Positions 34,475 to 43,652 are shown, counted from the stretch's first letter. The stretch: 64,000 nucleotides of DNA from Telluribacter sp035998675 (GCF_035998675.1 NZ_DASYHI010000023.1:153361-217360), one strand, 5' to 3'. The notes: a model not told the origin generated them from the sequence alone. Numbers and translations are program-made.

Positions 34475-35140
34475 GTGACACCCACTCCCCTCCCTTCCAC
34501 TTCCTTTTCCTGGCCGCTTTTTTCAAAGGCTCCGCTGGTAGGCATACTACGCCATGTACCCATGCCGGTGCTGCAACAGGTTATTCCACTGTACCTGCGG
34601 GCCGGGCTGACTACCCTGGAAATAACGATGAACTCGGCAGGAGCGAAAGACATGATCCGGTACGCCCGGGAGCATTTTCCGACTGAGCTGAACGTAGGGG
34701 CCGGTACAGTTTGTACTATTGAGGATCTGGATCGGGCCCTGGATGCGGGTGCCCAGTTTATTGTTACTCCTATCCTCAACAAGCAGGTAATTAAGACTTG
34801 TGTAAAAGAAGGAGTACCTGTTTTTCCCGGTGCCTACACGCCCACCGAAATTTACAAAGCCTGGTCGTTGGGGGCCGCTATGGTGAAAATTTTTCCGGCT
34901 ACCGCCCTGGGACCGTCCTATATCAAAGATGTAAAAGCGCCCCTCCCCAACATAAAGCTACTACCAACGGGCGGAGTGGGCCTGGAAAATATCCACCTCT
35001 TCAGACAGGCCGGTGCCGACGGCTATGGTATCGGCAGCCAGCTTTTTGATAAAACATTGATTCAGGAGCAAAACTGGAAGGCCCTTAGTCACCACTTTGA
35101 GTCCTTCCACAAAGCAGTTTCTAAGGTACCCCCGTTATAA
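34475..35140 (+). CDS. KDPG/KHG aldolase (2-keto-3-deoxy-6-phosphogluconate aldolase)
   Basis: Class I aldolase of the KDPG/KHG family, cleaving 2-keto-3-deoxy-6-phosphogluconate to pyruvate and glyceraldehyde-3-phosphate (Entner-Doudoroff and uronate catabolism). Residues seen, numbered from the GTG at 34475: R26 (VGILRHV), E49 (TLEITMNS), the Schiff-base K138 (MVKIFPATALGP) and the phosphate loop LPTGGVGLEN. With this start it has 221 aa, the usual family size. The frame is open upstream to a TTG at 34400, but that would run through a perfect hairpin and overlap the regulator gene by 23 bp, so the GTG is preferred. It converges with the minus-strand lipoprotein gene. Confidence 0.88.
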   Translation: MTPTPLPSTSFSWPLFSKAPLVGILRHVPMPVLQQVIPLYLRAGLTTLEITMNSAGAKDMIRYAREHFPTELNVGAGTVCTIEDLDRALDAGAQFIVTPILNKQVIKTCVKEGVPVFPGAYTPTEIYKAWSLGAAMVKIFPATALGPSYIKDVKAPLPNIKLLPTGGVGLENIHLFRQAGADGYGIGSQLFDKTLIQEQNWKALSHHFESFHKAVSKVPPL

Positions 35141-35179
35141 GTTTGGTGTAGGCAATTCGCCCATTTGAACAATTCCTTG

Positions 35180-37411
35180 TTACTTAGTTGTAGGCGCACT
35201 GATTACGCCCAGGTACCTCCCCATCCAATAAGGCAACAGCCAGATATCCCCGGCACTGTGCTCGGAGGTACCATTTCCCCGATCACGGTCAAGGTTAAAC
35301 ATATTACCATTGTGTCGCTGGATTGGCCGCTCGTCGGGTGGAAGTACTTCCCGGGTAGTCTGATTCCTGAAATTTGGCTCCATTTTTTCAATATCCTTTC
35401 GGTGGCTGTTTTTGATGGACCAGTCTACCAGGTCGAGCGGGTGTTCCTGTAAGTACCATACGGCCTCTGACAAATCAAAGTTTGGTGTCCCGGTTATGGC
35501 CGTAAAAATATTCCAAAGCCCCTCCTTTTCGGGCCGCTCGGCTTCCCAATGGTCCAAAATTGCTGTTTTGTACATAGCTTTCAGGCTGTCATTGAAGGCA
35601 TAACGATACAAGCCCCAGTAACCGACATAGTACATTTCATCATCCGAGTGGTTCCAGCCATCAGAAAGTACTTTACTTTTTTCATCGGCCTGGTCGGAAG
35701 CACGGCCAATTTCCTGCATCGGTCTCATCAGGTTTTCCAGGTAGCCGTGTTTCTGCATCAGCTCAAAGGCCATTTGCTTATATATCTCTTTGCCGGTGAA
35801 ATGGTAAGCCGTTTGCAACATCCCTATGATATTGGACGAATTAAGCTTTCGGTCTCCCACCGTAGTAGGGAACGCGTTGACATAGTCAGGATGCCACTTG
35901 CCCCAAAGCGTGGGCTTACCATCGTAGTCAATCAGGTAAAAATCATTTTTTACGATATGCCCCATCAGGGTATCAATCAGGCTGATGGCCCTTCTTTTCA
36001 ATTCCGGGTCATCGACCAGTTCGGCCATGGCCCCAAAGGCAAAAATATGACCGATGGCCTCGTCGCTGCTGGTGGTGGCTTTCCAGTCCCATTCGGGGTC
36101 CTGGGCGTGCTGCCAGCGTTCCGGGTCCGAAAGCTGATTGATATACCCGCTGCGCTCAAAGGAGCGCGACGGAAAACCCGGCACCGGATTAATGGTATAT
36201 AAGCGTTCCATGCCATCCAATGACTCCCGGCAGTTCTGCAGTGCCTCCGGCTCCCGGGTTACTGCGTACCGGAAAATTTCCCCTCCCAGGTACATCGAAG
36301 TCCATAAACCATCATTATCCGAATCTTCCAGAAAACCGGTATCCGGATTGCCTTTTTGCATTCCCCTCAGGGAAGCATTGAAGCCATTACGGATGTGTCG
36401 TTTGCGTACCTGATCTTCAAAGTAAACTGCTTTCTCATGCAGAGTCATGGGCTTGAAGTGGATTTCGCCTAAGCCAGCATTTGTCAGGACCAAAACCGAA
36501 TTTTCAGGGCCCGGCGCAATGTCCGTTACCAGATTGCCGGGCAGCCATCTTTCCCCGTAGTAGTAGTCAATCTTGCCGTCGGGACGCAGGGCAAAAGCCC
36601 CCTGGGTTGAACCAAACCACCATTTCCCGTCTATTTCCTTTACAGTGGTTATTTCGGTCCAGGGTAGTTTTTTCCGGATTTCCCCTACCTGTTGCTGACC
36701 CGCGGCATCAAACTCCAGGTAGCCATCCCGGGTACCAACAATGATTTTATTGCCCCGTGCTGCCACGTCAAAATCCGTAAAATTGGTACCGGCCAAAGCT
36801 TTGGTTAAATTAAAAGTAGCTGGGGTAAAACGGTATAGACCCTTTTTCCCAAGTACCCAAAATTGATTGGCTTCCTCCTGAAACTTTATAGTAAGTACCT
36901 CGTCGTCGGTAAGCCCTCCCTTCCAGAGTAAATTAGAGTCTTTTATCAATTGCAGCGAGCTACCATCCGAAACCAGGAACGAAAAATCTTTTCCACCGGC
37001 CAACAGGCGGGCGGCAGGTACTGTATGTTTGGAATACAAACTACCACCCCAGGCATTGCTCAATATGGCTTTATCGTCCAGGTACACATATTGCTGGTCA
37101 TACACACCAATGCCTTTGATTTTTTTGTCCTTTAGGAAACGGTACGTATTGTCGGGAATAAGGAGACCCGGAGAGAGAAACTGCCCTCCGGCGGGATGCA
37201 GCAGGCCAGCCGAAGACAGGACTTTCACGACCCCGTTGCGGTCGCTGCCCGCCCGTAAAAGGGAAACGTTGGGCTGGTTGAAATAATACTTTACGCTATA
37301 ATCCTGAATAAAAGGTTTGTCCTGGTGAACCGGAAGCGTGCTGACCTTTTTACTGCAGGAAAAACCCCCAAAGCAGGCAATCAATATAGCCAGGTACTTG
37401 AAATGTTGCAT
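35180..37411 (-). CDS. lipoprotein with N-terminal propeller and C-terminal helical-barrel-like domain, function unknown
   Basis: 743-aa lipoprotein (lipobox GGFSC, C19). Residues about 90-320 contain repeated short blades with WF and GTxDG motifs (KKGLYRF, VGTRDGYLEF, WWFGSTQGAFAL), like two-component-regulator propellers. Residues about 330-720 are helical with repeated aromatic and acidic segments (DSDNDGLWTSMYLGGEIFRY, SSDEAIGHIFAFG, YVGYWGLYRYAF). These resemble an (alpha/alpha)6 barrel of lyases, unsaturated-uronidases or cellobiose epimerase-like enzymes. I do not recognise a named family. It lies near, and on the same strand as, the sialidase-like gene (gap about 125 bp). A surface role in glycan binding or cleavage is inferred. 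Confidence 0.75.
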   Translation of the reverse strand: MQHFKYLAILIACFGGFSCSKKVSTLPVHQDKPFIQDYSVKYYFNQPNVSLLRAGSDRNGVVKVLSSAGLLHPAGGQFLSPGLLIPDNTYRFLKDKKIKGIGVYDQQYVYLDDKAILSNAWGGSLYSKHTVPAARLLAGGKDFSFLVSDGSSLQLIKDSNLLWKGGLTDDEVLTIKFQEEANQFWVLGKKGLYRFTPATFNLTKALAGTNFTDFDVAARGNKIIVGTRDGYLEFDAAGQQQVGEIRKKLPWTEITTVKEIDGKWWFGSTQGAFALRPDGKIDYYYGERWLPGNLVTDIAPGPENSVLVLTNAGLGEIHFKPMTLHEKAVYFEDQVRKRHIRNGFNASLRGMQKGNPDTGFLEDSDNDGLWTSMYLGGEIFRYAVTREPEALQNCRESLDGMERLYTINPVPGFPSRSFERSGYINQLSDPERWQHAQDPEWDWKATTSSDEAIGHIFAFGAMAELVDDPELKRRAISLIDTLMGHIVKNDFYLIDYDGKPTLWGKWHPDYVNAFPTTVGDRKLNSSNIIGMLQTAYHFTGKEIYKQMAFELMQKHGYLENLMRPMQEIGRASDQADEKSKVLSDGWNHSDDEMYYVGYWGLYRYAFNDSLKAMYKTAILDHWEAERPEKEGLWNIFTAITGTPNFDLSEAVWYLQEHPLDLVDWSIKNSHRKDIEKMEPNFRNQTTREVLPPDERPIQRHNGNMFNLDRDRGNGTSEHSAGDIWLLPYWMGRYLGVISAPTTK

Positions 37412-37535
37412 AAATAAAAAATATCAAGGGTTTAGGACAAATTTAAGGCGAAGCAATGGCCACAAAACGAGCCATTAGCAGGAATACCTGTAATAAGTAC
37501 TCCTCCAAAATTGAAAACGACTACTACCCGCTTCG

Positions 37536-38726
37536 CTAACTGGTAATTTTTTTAGGGTCGACCACCACGTACTTAATAGATTTTTCCTTGCTGCCGGGGT
37601 GGAAGGAGTAGGTAAGATGCAATAACCCGTCGGCGGTCTGAATGAGGGACGGATAGGAAAACCCGCCTTTATCGGGCGCTACACTTTCCACGGGTATTTT
37701 CCACTTCCAGGTTTTTCCTTCGTCATTTGAGAAGAAGAGGCTCAGCCGGTAGCGGCCATCGTCAATATCATTGCCCAGAAACGCCCAGGTACCATCGCGA
37801 AGTACCAGTAGCTCCACACTGGCCGTATTGGGAATGTCCGTTTTTTGGGCCGCCGTCCAGCTCTCGCCCTGGTCCCGCGATTCACTTACCTGCACCCGGG
37901 TAGGGTAGTCGCCACTATCGCGCATGTAAGCCACCAGAGTACCGTCTTTCTTTCGGGCCAGGGCCGGCTGAATCGGCCCCCTACCCACTACCGGCAGGCT
38001 GGGACGCCAGGTAGTACCGTCGTCTTCCGAAATTGCCATCATTGACATATTATACCCGTCCGAATAGAGCGGCAGCACAATTCGTCCATTGGGATAGAGT
38101 TGAGGTTTAATCCGGGTCATCCAGCCAATGCTCCGCTTTCTCACATCTTTACTGGCTTCAATAATCATGTTGTCGTACCGGGGCGCGTACTCCGACCAAC
38201 CCGCCGGATTTTGGGGTAGTTGTTTGAACTTGGTCTCGGTTTCCCGGGCAAAACTATCGTCGGGTTTAAGCAGGATGTTATCCTGCCAGTTCCATACCGG
38301 AGGGCCTGCTTTCGTAAAATCAAGGGATGTTCTAAACCGTAAAATAGAATGTTCCCAGCGGTTGGCCTGCACGGCAATCCATACCAGAAAAAGCTTTCCC
38401 TGACCATTTAAAAACAAGACCGGATTACAATCAGGAAGGTGGGGTGTATCGGCCATCAGGAAAGGCGCACTCCATTGGCTTTCGCCCTTGCGGAGCCGGG
38501 CCCCCATTATTTTTACATCATCGGCCGTTCGCTCTCCGCTCCCCTGAAACCAGGCCACCAGAAAGTCTCCGTTCGGCAGGCTGACAATACTGCTACCGTG
38601 TACATGCTGCTCCTGAACGGGGAATAGCAGCATTTGACGGACTACATGGGGAGCCGCGGGAGATTGTCCGAATGCCAAAACGGAAGAAAAATAATAGAAG
38701 GCGAGAAGAAAAACAGTTTTTTTCAT
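37536..38726 (-). CDS. secreted sialidase-like BNR-repeat protein
   Basis: 396-aa secreted protein (signal peptide MKKTVFLLAFYYFSSVLAFG). It is a six-bladed propeller of the exo-alpha-sialidase/BNR_2 superfamily with three Asp-boxes: SEDDGTTW, SRDQGESW and SNDEGKTW. Its first blade GSSIVSLPNGDFLVAWFQG fits the family, and an Arg that could bind a carboxylate lies in YMRDSGD. True sialidase activity is uncertain because many members act on other sugars or are inactive. Its ATG overlaps the stop codon of the PfkB-HAD gene by 4 bp, so the two are translationally coupled. The linked function probably concerns one acidic or rare sugar. Confidence 0.88.
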   Translation of the reverse strand: MKKTVFLLAFYYFSSVLAFGQSPAAPHVVRQMLLFPVQEQHVHGSSIVSLPNGDFLVAWFQGSGERTADDVKIMGARLRKGESQWSAPFLMADTPHLPDCNPVLFLNGQGKLFLVWIAVQANRWEHSILRFRTSLDFTKAGPPVWNWQDNILLKPDDSFARETETKFKQLPQNPAGWSEYAPRYDNMIIEASKDVRKRSIGWMTRIKPQLYPNGRIVLPLYSDGYNMSMMAISEDDGTTWRPSLPVVGRGPIQPALARKKDGTLVAYMRDSGDYPTRVQVSESRDQGESWTAAQKTDIPNTASVELLVLRDGTWAFLGNDIDDGRYRLSLFFSNDEGKTWKWKIPVESVAPDKGGFSYPSLIQTADGLLHLTYSFHPGSKEKSIKYVVVDPKKITS

Positions 38727-40663
38727 AGGGTCTGAAGTGAAGCAGAACCAACCTTTTCCTTAAATAAAAGGGATAAGAGTTGGGCAGGTTGTGAAAAGTC
38801 CGGGATGAGTAGTTGGGCTCCGGCCCGCACGAGGCGGGGACGTTTCTCGTGGTTATGGCCATGCCGACGTATTTCATTGCTGGTGATACCCACGGCGATA
38901 CCGCCATACCGGCGCGCTTCCCGAATTTCATCGGGGCCGTCGCCAAAGGCAGCCAATTCATTTCCTTTGAGTCCATTGTCCCGGATAATGCGCTCAATTA
39001 TCATCCTCTTCGAAAACTTGGTATATTCCTTTAGGGCACCGTAAATACCTCCAGCGAACAACTCAGCGTAGCCCAGGGCTCGGGCTTCGTTGATAACGTC
39101 TTCTACATCGGTACCACTGGCCAGGTATAGGGTTACCCCGCGCTGTTTCAGCTCTTTCAGGAAAGGTACTGCACCTTTCATGGTAAAGTCTTCCGGCTCG
39201 AGCTCACCGGCCTGAAGTTTGGCCAATCGCTGACTTACCATTTCCATCAGGGCCTCATTGTAAAGTTCCTTGTACCGGAATTTATCAAGTACCTTCTCTT
39301 CGGGCACAAAGCCTGCCTCGTGTACCATATTGACCAGTCCCTCCATCTGATAAATGGTTTGAATACCGGTGGTTTTATGAATAAACTCCCTGACCTGCTC
39401 CAGCACGTGAGTATAGCTGGCCTGATCGATAGTGGTATATTGTTCGCCCAGGATAGACTTCATCATCACGGTTTCCATTATCTCCTCCCAGCCCTGCCTT
39501 AAGGTACTGATGGTACCATCGTGGTCAAAGACGGCGTACCGGATGTCCCCCATTTTTTCAAGTACCGTCGGATCACACAATTCTGTTTCGGTTTCGGGCA
39601 GGTACTCAGCGCTACGCGGGTTATCGGCCAGGTCGGGCTGGTACACATAGTTGGGGTTTTGGCTAATTGCCAGGATTTCCTCGCCCGAGGCGGTGCCGGT
39701 AATAAACAGCTTCTGCACCGTAACGGCGGCGGCAAAATTGGCAAACTGCGCCGCCGCAGCGGGTGAAACCCCAGCCGCCAGACAAAGCGTAACCGCGCTG
39801 ATGACCGTATCGCCAGCCCCGACGGTATCGAGTACGGAAGTAAGTTGCAGGCCGGGTACTTCGTGGGAGCCCTCTTTATCAAAAGCAATGATGCCCCGGC
39901 TACCACAGGTCACAAACACCGGCTTACCCGAAAAGGTATGGATTTTCTGCCCGTACCTTTTCACCTCTTTCATAGGCACCGCCACGGAAGGGGCCACCTC
40001 TACCTCTACCCCACACAGACTGGCTATCTCTTTATCATTGGCTTTACGGTAGGTATTCCGGAAACGCTCGTTATAATGCCGGGAATCCAGCATGACAATC
40101 TTGTCATCATACTTTTCAAAAAGGCAATTGGCCTCTTCAATAAATTTTTCATTGGTAATACTACCTACCACCTGCTGGTTAAAAATAACCGCATCGTACT
40201 CCCTGAGCGCCAACTCCAGGGCGTGCAGAAGCAGCTGGTCGGTTTCCTCGGAGCGTTTATTGGAAATACCGAAATCAATCCGCGGCTCTTCCCGACCCTC
40301 TACGTACCTTTTTAAATAGGTATAAGTACTGACGTTTTCCTCCTGGACAATAAAGGAAGAAGTATCCGCTCCTAAAGTCTGGAGTTGAGCGGTTAATTCA
40401 CGGCCGTACAAATCGTCCCCCACCACGCCGATGACCTTAATACCCGCCGGTTGCAGGGCCGACAGGTTGGCCACCACGTTGGCCGCGCCACCCGGTGAAT
40501 AGTAATGCCGGGCCACCGAATAGACCGGCAGCCCCGTTTCGATGGAAATTTCGGTGCCCGGTTTATCCATGATCCAGTAGGCATCCAGACAGAAATCTCC
40601 GTAGACAGCAATTCGCACGGATTTTATTTTTTCAAGTATTGAATAGATTGATTCCTGATCCAT
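38723..40663 (-). CDS. PfkB-family sugar kinase fused to HAD-family phosphatase
   Basis: 646-aa cytosolic two-domain enzyme. Residues about 15-330 are a PfkB/ribokinase-family kinase close to the HldE (RfaE) kinase domain: GDFCLDAYW, SPGGAANVVANL, and DTVGAGDTV with catalytic D285. Residues about 374-640 are a HAD-superfamily hydrolase with D380/D382 in VFDHDGT, motif II LASGT, a lysine region, and motif IV FGDGPDE, plus a helical cap. Kinase and phosphatase in one chain suggests consecutive steps on one sugar phosphate (for example kinase on position 1, phosphatase on another). The HAD part is of cap-bearing type, not the GmhB type. The sialidase-like gene overlaps its end by 4 bp. Confidence 0.9.
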   Translation of the reverse strand: MDQESIYSILEKIKSVRIAVYGDFCLDAYWIMDKPGTEISIETGLPVYSVARHYYSPGGAANVVANLSALQPAGIKVIGVVGDDLYGRELTAQLQTLGADTSSFIVQEENVSTYTYLKRYVEGREEPRIDFGISNKRSEETDQLLLHALELALREYDAVIFNQQVVGSITNEKFIEEANCLFEKYDDKIVMLDSRHYNERFRNTYRKANDKEIASLCGVEVEVAPSVAVPMKEVKRYGQKIHTFSGKPVFVTCGSRGIIAFDKEGSHEVPGLQLTSVLDTVGAGDTVISAVTLCLAAGVSPAAAAQFANFAAAVTVQKLFITGTASGEEILAISQNPNYVYQPDLADNPRSAEYLPETETELCDPTVLEKMGDIRYAVFDHDGTISTLRQGWEEIMETVMMKSILGEQYTTIDQASYTHVLEQVREFIHKTTGIQTIYQMEGLVNMVHEAGFVPEEKVLDKFRYKELYNEALMEMVSQRLAKLQAGELEPEDFTMKGAVPFLKELKQRGVTLYLASGTDVEDVINEARALGYAELFAGGIYGALKEYTKFSKRMIIERIIRDNGLKGNELAAFGDGPDEIREARRYGGIAVGITSNEIRRHGHNHEKRPRLVRAGAQLLIPDFSQPAQLLSLLFKEKVGSASLQTL

Positions 40664-41193
40664 GGTTCTGGTAAACTATTGAAGTGCTTTTTTGGTGAAT
40701 CAATAAGAAGGCCAACTGCCGGGTTCTACTGCCCAGGTACTCTACGTATAAGGCCAGGCGGACACATAAAGGAGCCGGAAGGAGTAAACTCAACCTGCTG
40801 ATAAGTATACTCGGTACCTGTTCATCAGGGCTACTCGGGCTCATACAAAAATTACGAATTTTAAGACTTACGCAAATTGAAGACTTATTTTCGCATTTTG
40901 CGACAGAAAAGCTATCCTGATTCTGTACATTTATAACTGTAAATCATCTGTCCCGATAAAGTAAAGCCGGTTTCTGCCATAGAAAACCCTTAACCTTATC
41001 ATTCCGGACATTTTCCATAAAACTGTAAAAAAGCCATAATCTAGTTTTCCTGTAAGGATTAGTAGAGACGTTTACGAGAAAATTGAATTGTATTTTTCTT
41101 AACTTTTTTTTAATTAAGTTAATACAAAATTAATCTTCCCGTCATTACCACGTAATCAGGACGCTTTATACTTGCCCATAAAACAATACTACC
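40664..41193. other. 530-bp intergenic region between divergent genes
   Basis: This gap separates the PfkB-HAD gene (minus) from the ECF sigma gene (plus) and must hold both promoters. It is AT-rich towards 41100. TATACTTG at 41167-41174 resembles a -7 box (one mismatch to TAnnTTTG) about 20 bp before the GTG start. I see no ORF, RNA or strong repeat. Confidence 0.5.
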
Positions 41194-41760
41194 GTGGACT
41201 ACCCAAACGAAATTGCACTCCGTAAAATAATGGAAGGTGATGAATCTGCTTTTGCTGAGTTGTATAACTTTTACCGGAGGCCGGCTCTCAAATTCTGCTA
41301 CTCGCTATTAAAGGATGAGGAAGAGGCCGAGAGTATGGTGCAGGAGGTGTTTATGAAAATCTGGGAAAAACGGGGACACATAAAGCCCGAGCTTAACTTC
41401 ACCTCCTATTTATTTACCTGCCTGCGTAACCTGGCTTTTGACCAGCTCAAACGAATTGAGAAAAGTCAAAAGCTTAAAAAGCAGTACCTCGAAAACATGG
41501 AAATGGCGCGGGAGGAAGACAAAGAGGAAGCCGAAAGCAGATTCAGGGTACTTCAGGCGGCGGTAGAATCGCTTTCGGTCAAGCGAAAGATTATTCTTCG
41601 CCTCAACGTAGAAGAGGGAAAGTCGTACCAGGAAATTGCTGAATTCCTTAAAATCTCAAAAAACACGGTGAAGAATCAACTGGTGAAGGCAAAGCAGATC
41701 CTGCGCGAAAATGTTGATTTTGCTTCGCTGGCGGTCTGCGTAATCATGTTGGTGGCCTAA
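41194..41760 (+). CDS. ECF-type RNA polymerase sigma factor
   Basis: 188-aa extracytoplasmic-function sigma factor. Region 2 (about 20-85) has AFAELYNFYRRPALKFCYSLL, EVFMKIWEKRG, FTSYLFTCLRNLAFD. Region 4 (about 125-175) has IILRLNVEEGKSYQEIAEFL and ISKNTVKNQLVKAKQIL. It starts at a GTG. The C-terminus ends in a hydrophobic stretch (FASLAVCVIMLVA), a common tail in Bacteroidota ECF factors. Such sigmas usually sit with a FecR-type anti-sigma and a TonB receptor, but here the next gene is a very short anti-sigma-like protein and the nearby SusC receptor lacks an STN domain. Its target promoters are unknown. Confidence 0.93.
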   Translation: MDYPNEIALRKIMEGDESAFAELYNFYRRPALKFCYSLLKDEEEAESMVQEVFMKIWEKRGHIKPELNFTSYLFTCLRNLAFDQLKRIEKSQKLKKQYLENMEMAREEDKEEAESRFRVLQAAVESLSVKRKIILRLNVEEGKSYQEIAEFLKISKNTVKNQLVKAKQILRENVDFASLAVCVIMLVA

Positions 41761-41829
41761 AACCCGGGCAGACCAGTTTTTCTTTCCTTAATTATAGCTG
41801 TTTCAGGTGCTACAAATCCAGCATTTATC

Positions 41830-41859
41830 CACCCGGAAGCCTACGCAGGCGTCCGGGTG
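41830..41859. other. two-part hairpin between the sigma factor and the short anti-sigma-like gene
   Basis: Outer arms CACCCGGA/TCCGGGTG (8 bp) and inner arms GCCT/AGGC (4 bp) stack around an ACGC loop with one A-G mismatch. It has no T-run. It may be an mRNA processing or 3'-end structure that sets the ratio of sigma to downstream product. The structure is read directly; the function is inference. Confidence 0.5.
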
Positions 41860-41971
41860 CCGTTTCCTCAAAAAGATTTACCCTGAAAGCCCAAATAAAT
41901 TGCTGGCTGATAGTCCATTGTCTGGTAAGTAACGTATCATAGGGGTACATAGATTACTTAATTCTATTGGC

Positions 41972-42163
41972 ATGGGTAGCCCGCGAACAACATACCTTAT
42001 TGAGAAGCTTATTCGAAACGAGCTTTCTCCTGCTGAATTTGACGAATTTCTGGCGGGCCTGCGGGATGAAAAGGTACTTGCAGATTACTCTGATTTGCTC
42101 AGTGACTACTTTGGATTATTACTTTCCCCCGAACATATCAATAAAACTCACAACAAATATTAG
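41972..42163 (+). CDS. short FecR/anti-sigma N-terminal-like protein
   Basis: 63-aa protein with a run resembling the N-terminal sigma-binding part of FecR-family anti-sigma factors (YLIEKLIRNELSPAEFDEFL, LRDEKVLADYSDLLSDYFG). It has no transmembrane segment and no FecR periplasmic domain. It lies 211 bp after the ECF sigma gene on the same strand and is followed by a strong terminator. It may be a stand-alone soluble anti-sigma, or the remnant of a longer fecR gene whose rest was lost. It is too short to be sure it is translated. Confidence 0.5.
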   Translation: MGSPRTTYLIEKLIRNELSPAEFDEFLAGLRDEKVLADYSDLLSDYFGLLLSPEHINKTHNKY

Positions 42164-42258
42164 TAGCCCTACTGAGGATGGTGATCTACAGGTCCAAACC
42201 GTGGCTGCTGCAGGGTACCATTAAACCCTGGTAATAGTGCCTGCCAATAATAATTCAG

Positions 42259-42295
42259 GATCAGCGGGTAATACACGTAGCCCGCTGATCTTTTT
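42259..42295 (+). terminator. rho-independent terminator after the sigma/anti-sigma-like pair
   Basis: A 10-bp perfect stem (GATCAGCGGG, 42259-42268, with 42281-42290) and a 12-nt loop are followed by a T5 run and more Ts. It ends the sigma transcript before the ceramidase-like gene. Confidence 0.88.
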
Positions 42296-42331
42296 ACTTT
42301 TCTGAACTTCCATCTCTTAAGAGGCTTTTCC

Positions 42332-43618
42332 ATGAAAAAGGCACCTTTCGTTTTCCTGCTGCTTCTCCTCACGGTTCAATTCAACGGCTACACCCAGAAC
42401 TTCCGGGCCGGAGCTGCCGTCCGCGTCATTACCCCGGACCCACTGCTGCCGGTTTCCGGCGGTATAGGTACCCCTCGTCCTTCTAAAGAAAAAAAGGGTG
42501 ACCTGTTCGTTCGCGCTCTGGTCCTGGAAAACGGAGGTACCCGCATTGCTATCGTCGGCATTGATAACCTGGGTTGGCCTTCGGCCCTGGGGAATCAGTC
42601 ACGGGCTTTGGTGAAAGGTATTGCCCCGGAAAATATTCTCATTGGCGCTACCCACACCCACAGCGGACCCGACGCCTACGGTTTCCCGGATGAGCAGGGC
42701 AAATCGCTCGCGGACCTCAAGTACCTGAACTGGTGCGTGAAGCAGGTCGCCGAGGCCATCAACGAAGCCGTAGCTAAACTGGAACCCGCCGCTTTGAAAG
42801 TGGCGATGGGTGAAGCTAAAGGAAAAATTGCCTACAACTACTACGCCCCCGAACTCTACGACCCCCGCTGTGGAGTACTGCAGGCGGTGGTCAGGGAAGG
42901 TACCCGAAAAGGGAAGACCATTGCGACCCTTGTCAACTACGCGGTACATCCCGAAGTTATAGGGGCGGGTCGGGGAATTCTGAGTCCGGATTTGTGCGGC
43001 CCGTTGTATGACCGTATTGAAAAGCAGGCAGGTGGCGTAGCCATGTTCATGAACGGCGCGCAAGGTGGTATGGTAACGGCCGATACCCGCCGGGAGGGCG
43101 GCACCGAGGCCAATACCTGGGAGGAGTGTATCCGCATTGGTGAGCTACTGGCCGACGAAGCCCTGCGTATTGTCAGTGATGCGGAGGTACTTCCAGATCC
43201 GGCCGTTTACAACTCGGCCCGAAAAATTGAATTCCCGATTGAGTCGGACATCATGAAGTATATCCTCAAAAATTCTCCCCTGAAGTACGAAATGTCTACC
43301 ACTGATAAGGCTGTTACGCAACTCAATCTGCTCAACATTGGTCCCGCTCAAATCCTGACCATCCCCGGCGAAGCTTTGCCCAATATTGGCTACTACCTCA
43401 AGCGGAATATGCCCACCAGGTACCCGTTTTTGTTTGGCCTCACCAACGACGCCTTCGGGTACATGCTGACCAAGGTCGACTACAATAGTTTCAAACGGTA
43501 TGATTATATTAGTAAGACTAGCCTGGGTGAAATGACCGGTGAAGTGTACATGGAACAGGCTCTGAAAATCATTCGGGAAAGTCCGGCCCCGGTACCAGCC
43601 GGAATCAGCAAAAAATAA
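42332..43618 (+). CDS. secreted neutral/alkaline ceramidase-like protein
   Basis: 428-aa exported protein (signal peptide MKKAPFVFLLLLLTVQFNGYTQ). It belongs to the neutral/alkaline non-lysosomal ceramidase superfamily: FRAGAAVRVITPDPLLPVSG at the start and the zinc motif ATHTHSGPD with H108 and H110, then NYAVHPEV and NGAQGGM. Characterised relatives hydrolyse the amide bond of ceramide, but many environmental Bacteroidota and Planctomycetes homologues are found in glycan clusters with unknown substrates. It is shorter than classic ceramidases (about 650 aa or more), lacking their C-terminal domain. It is 34 bp upstream of the PqaA-like gene and likely co-transcribed. Confidence 0.87.
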   Translation: MKKAPFVFLLLLLTVQFNGYTQNFRAGAAVRVITPDPLLPVSGGIGTPRPSKEKKGDLFVRALVLENGGTRIAIVGIDNLGWPSALGNQSRALVKGIAPENILIGATHTHSGPDAYGFPDEQGKSLADLKYLNWCVKQVAEAINEAVAKLEPAALKVAMGEAKGKIAYNYYAPELYDPRCGVLQAVVREGTRKGKTIATLVNYAVHPEVIGAGRGILSPDLCGPLYDRIEKQAGGVAMFMNGAQGGMVTADTRREGGTEANTWEECIRIGELLADEALRIVSDAEVLPDPAVYNSARKIEFPIESDIMKYILKNSPLKYEMSTTDKAVTQLNLLNIGPAQILTIPGEALPNIGYYLKRNMPTRYPFLFGLTNDAFGYMLTKVDYNSFKRYDYISKTSLGEMTGEVYMEQALKIIRESPAPVPAGISKK

Positions 43619-43652
43619 GTACCCTAGTTTACAACCACGAATAACTATTTGT

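Noticed and set aside
38723..40663. Considering the PfkB-HAD protein as an HldA-GmhB heptose enzyme
   Set aside because: The phosphatase half has a large helical cap and FDHDGT motif, unlike the compact GmhB-type HAD, so a heptose 1,7-bisphosphate role is not supported.
41967..42224. 85-codon frame overlapping the anti-sigma-like ORF
   Set aside because: The overlapping frame at 41972-42163 has a FecR-like helical pattern and is preferred; the 85-codon product has no recognisable features.
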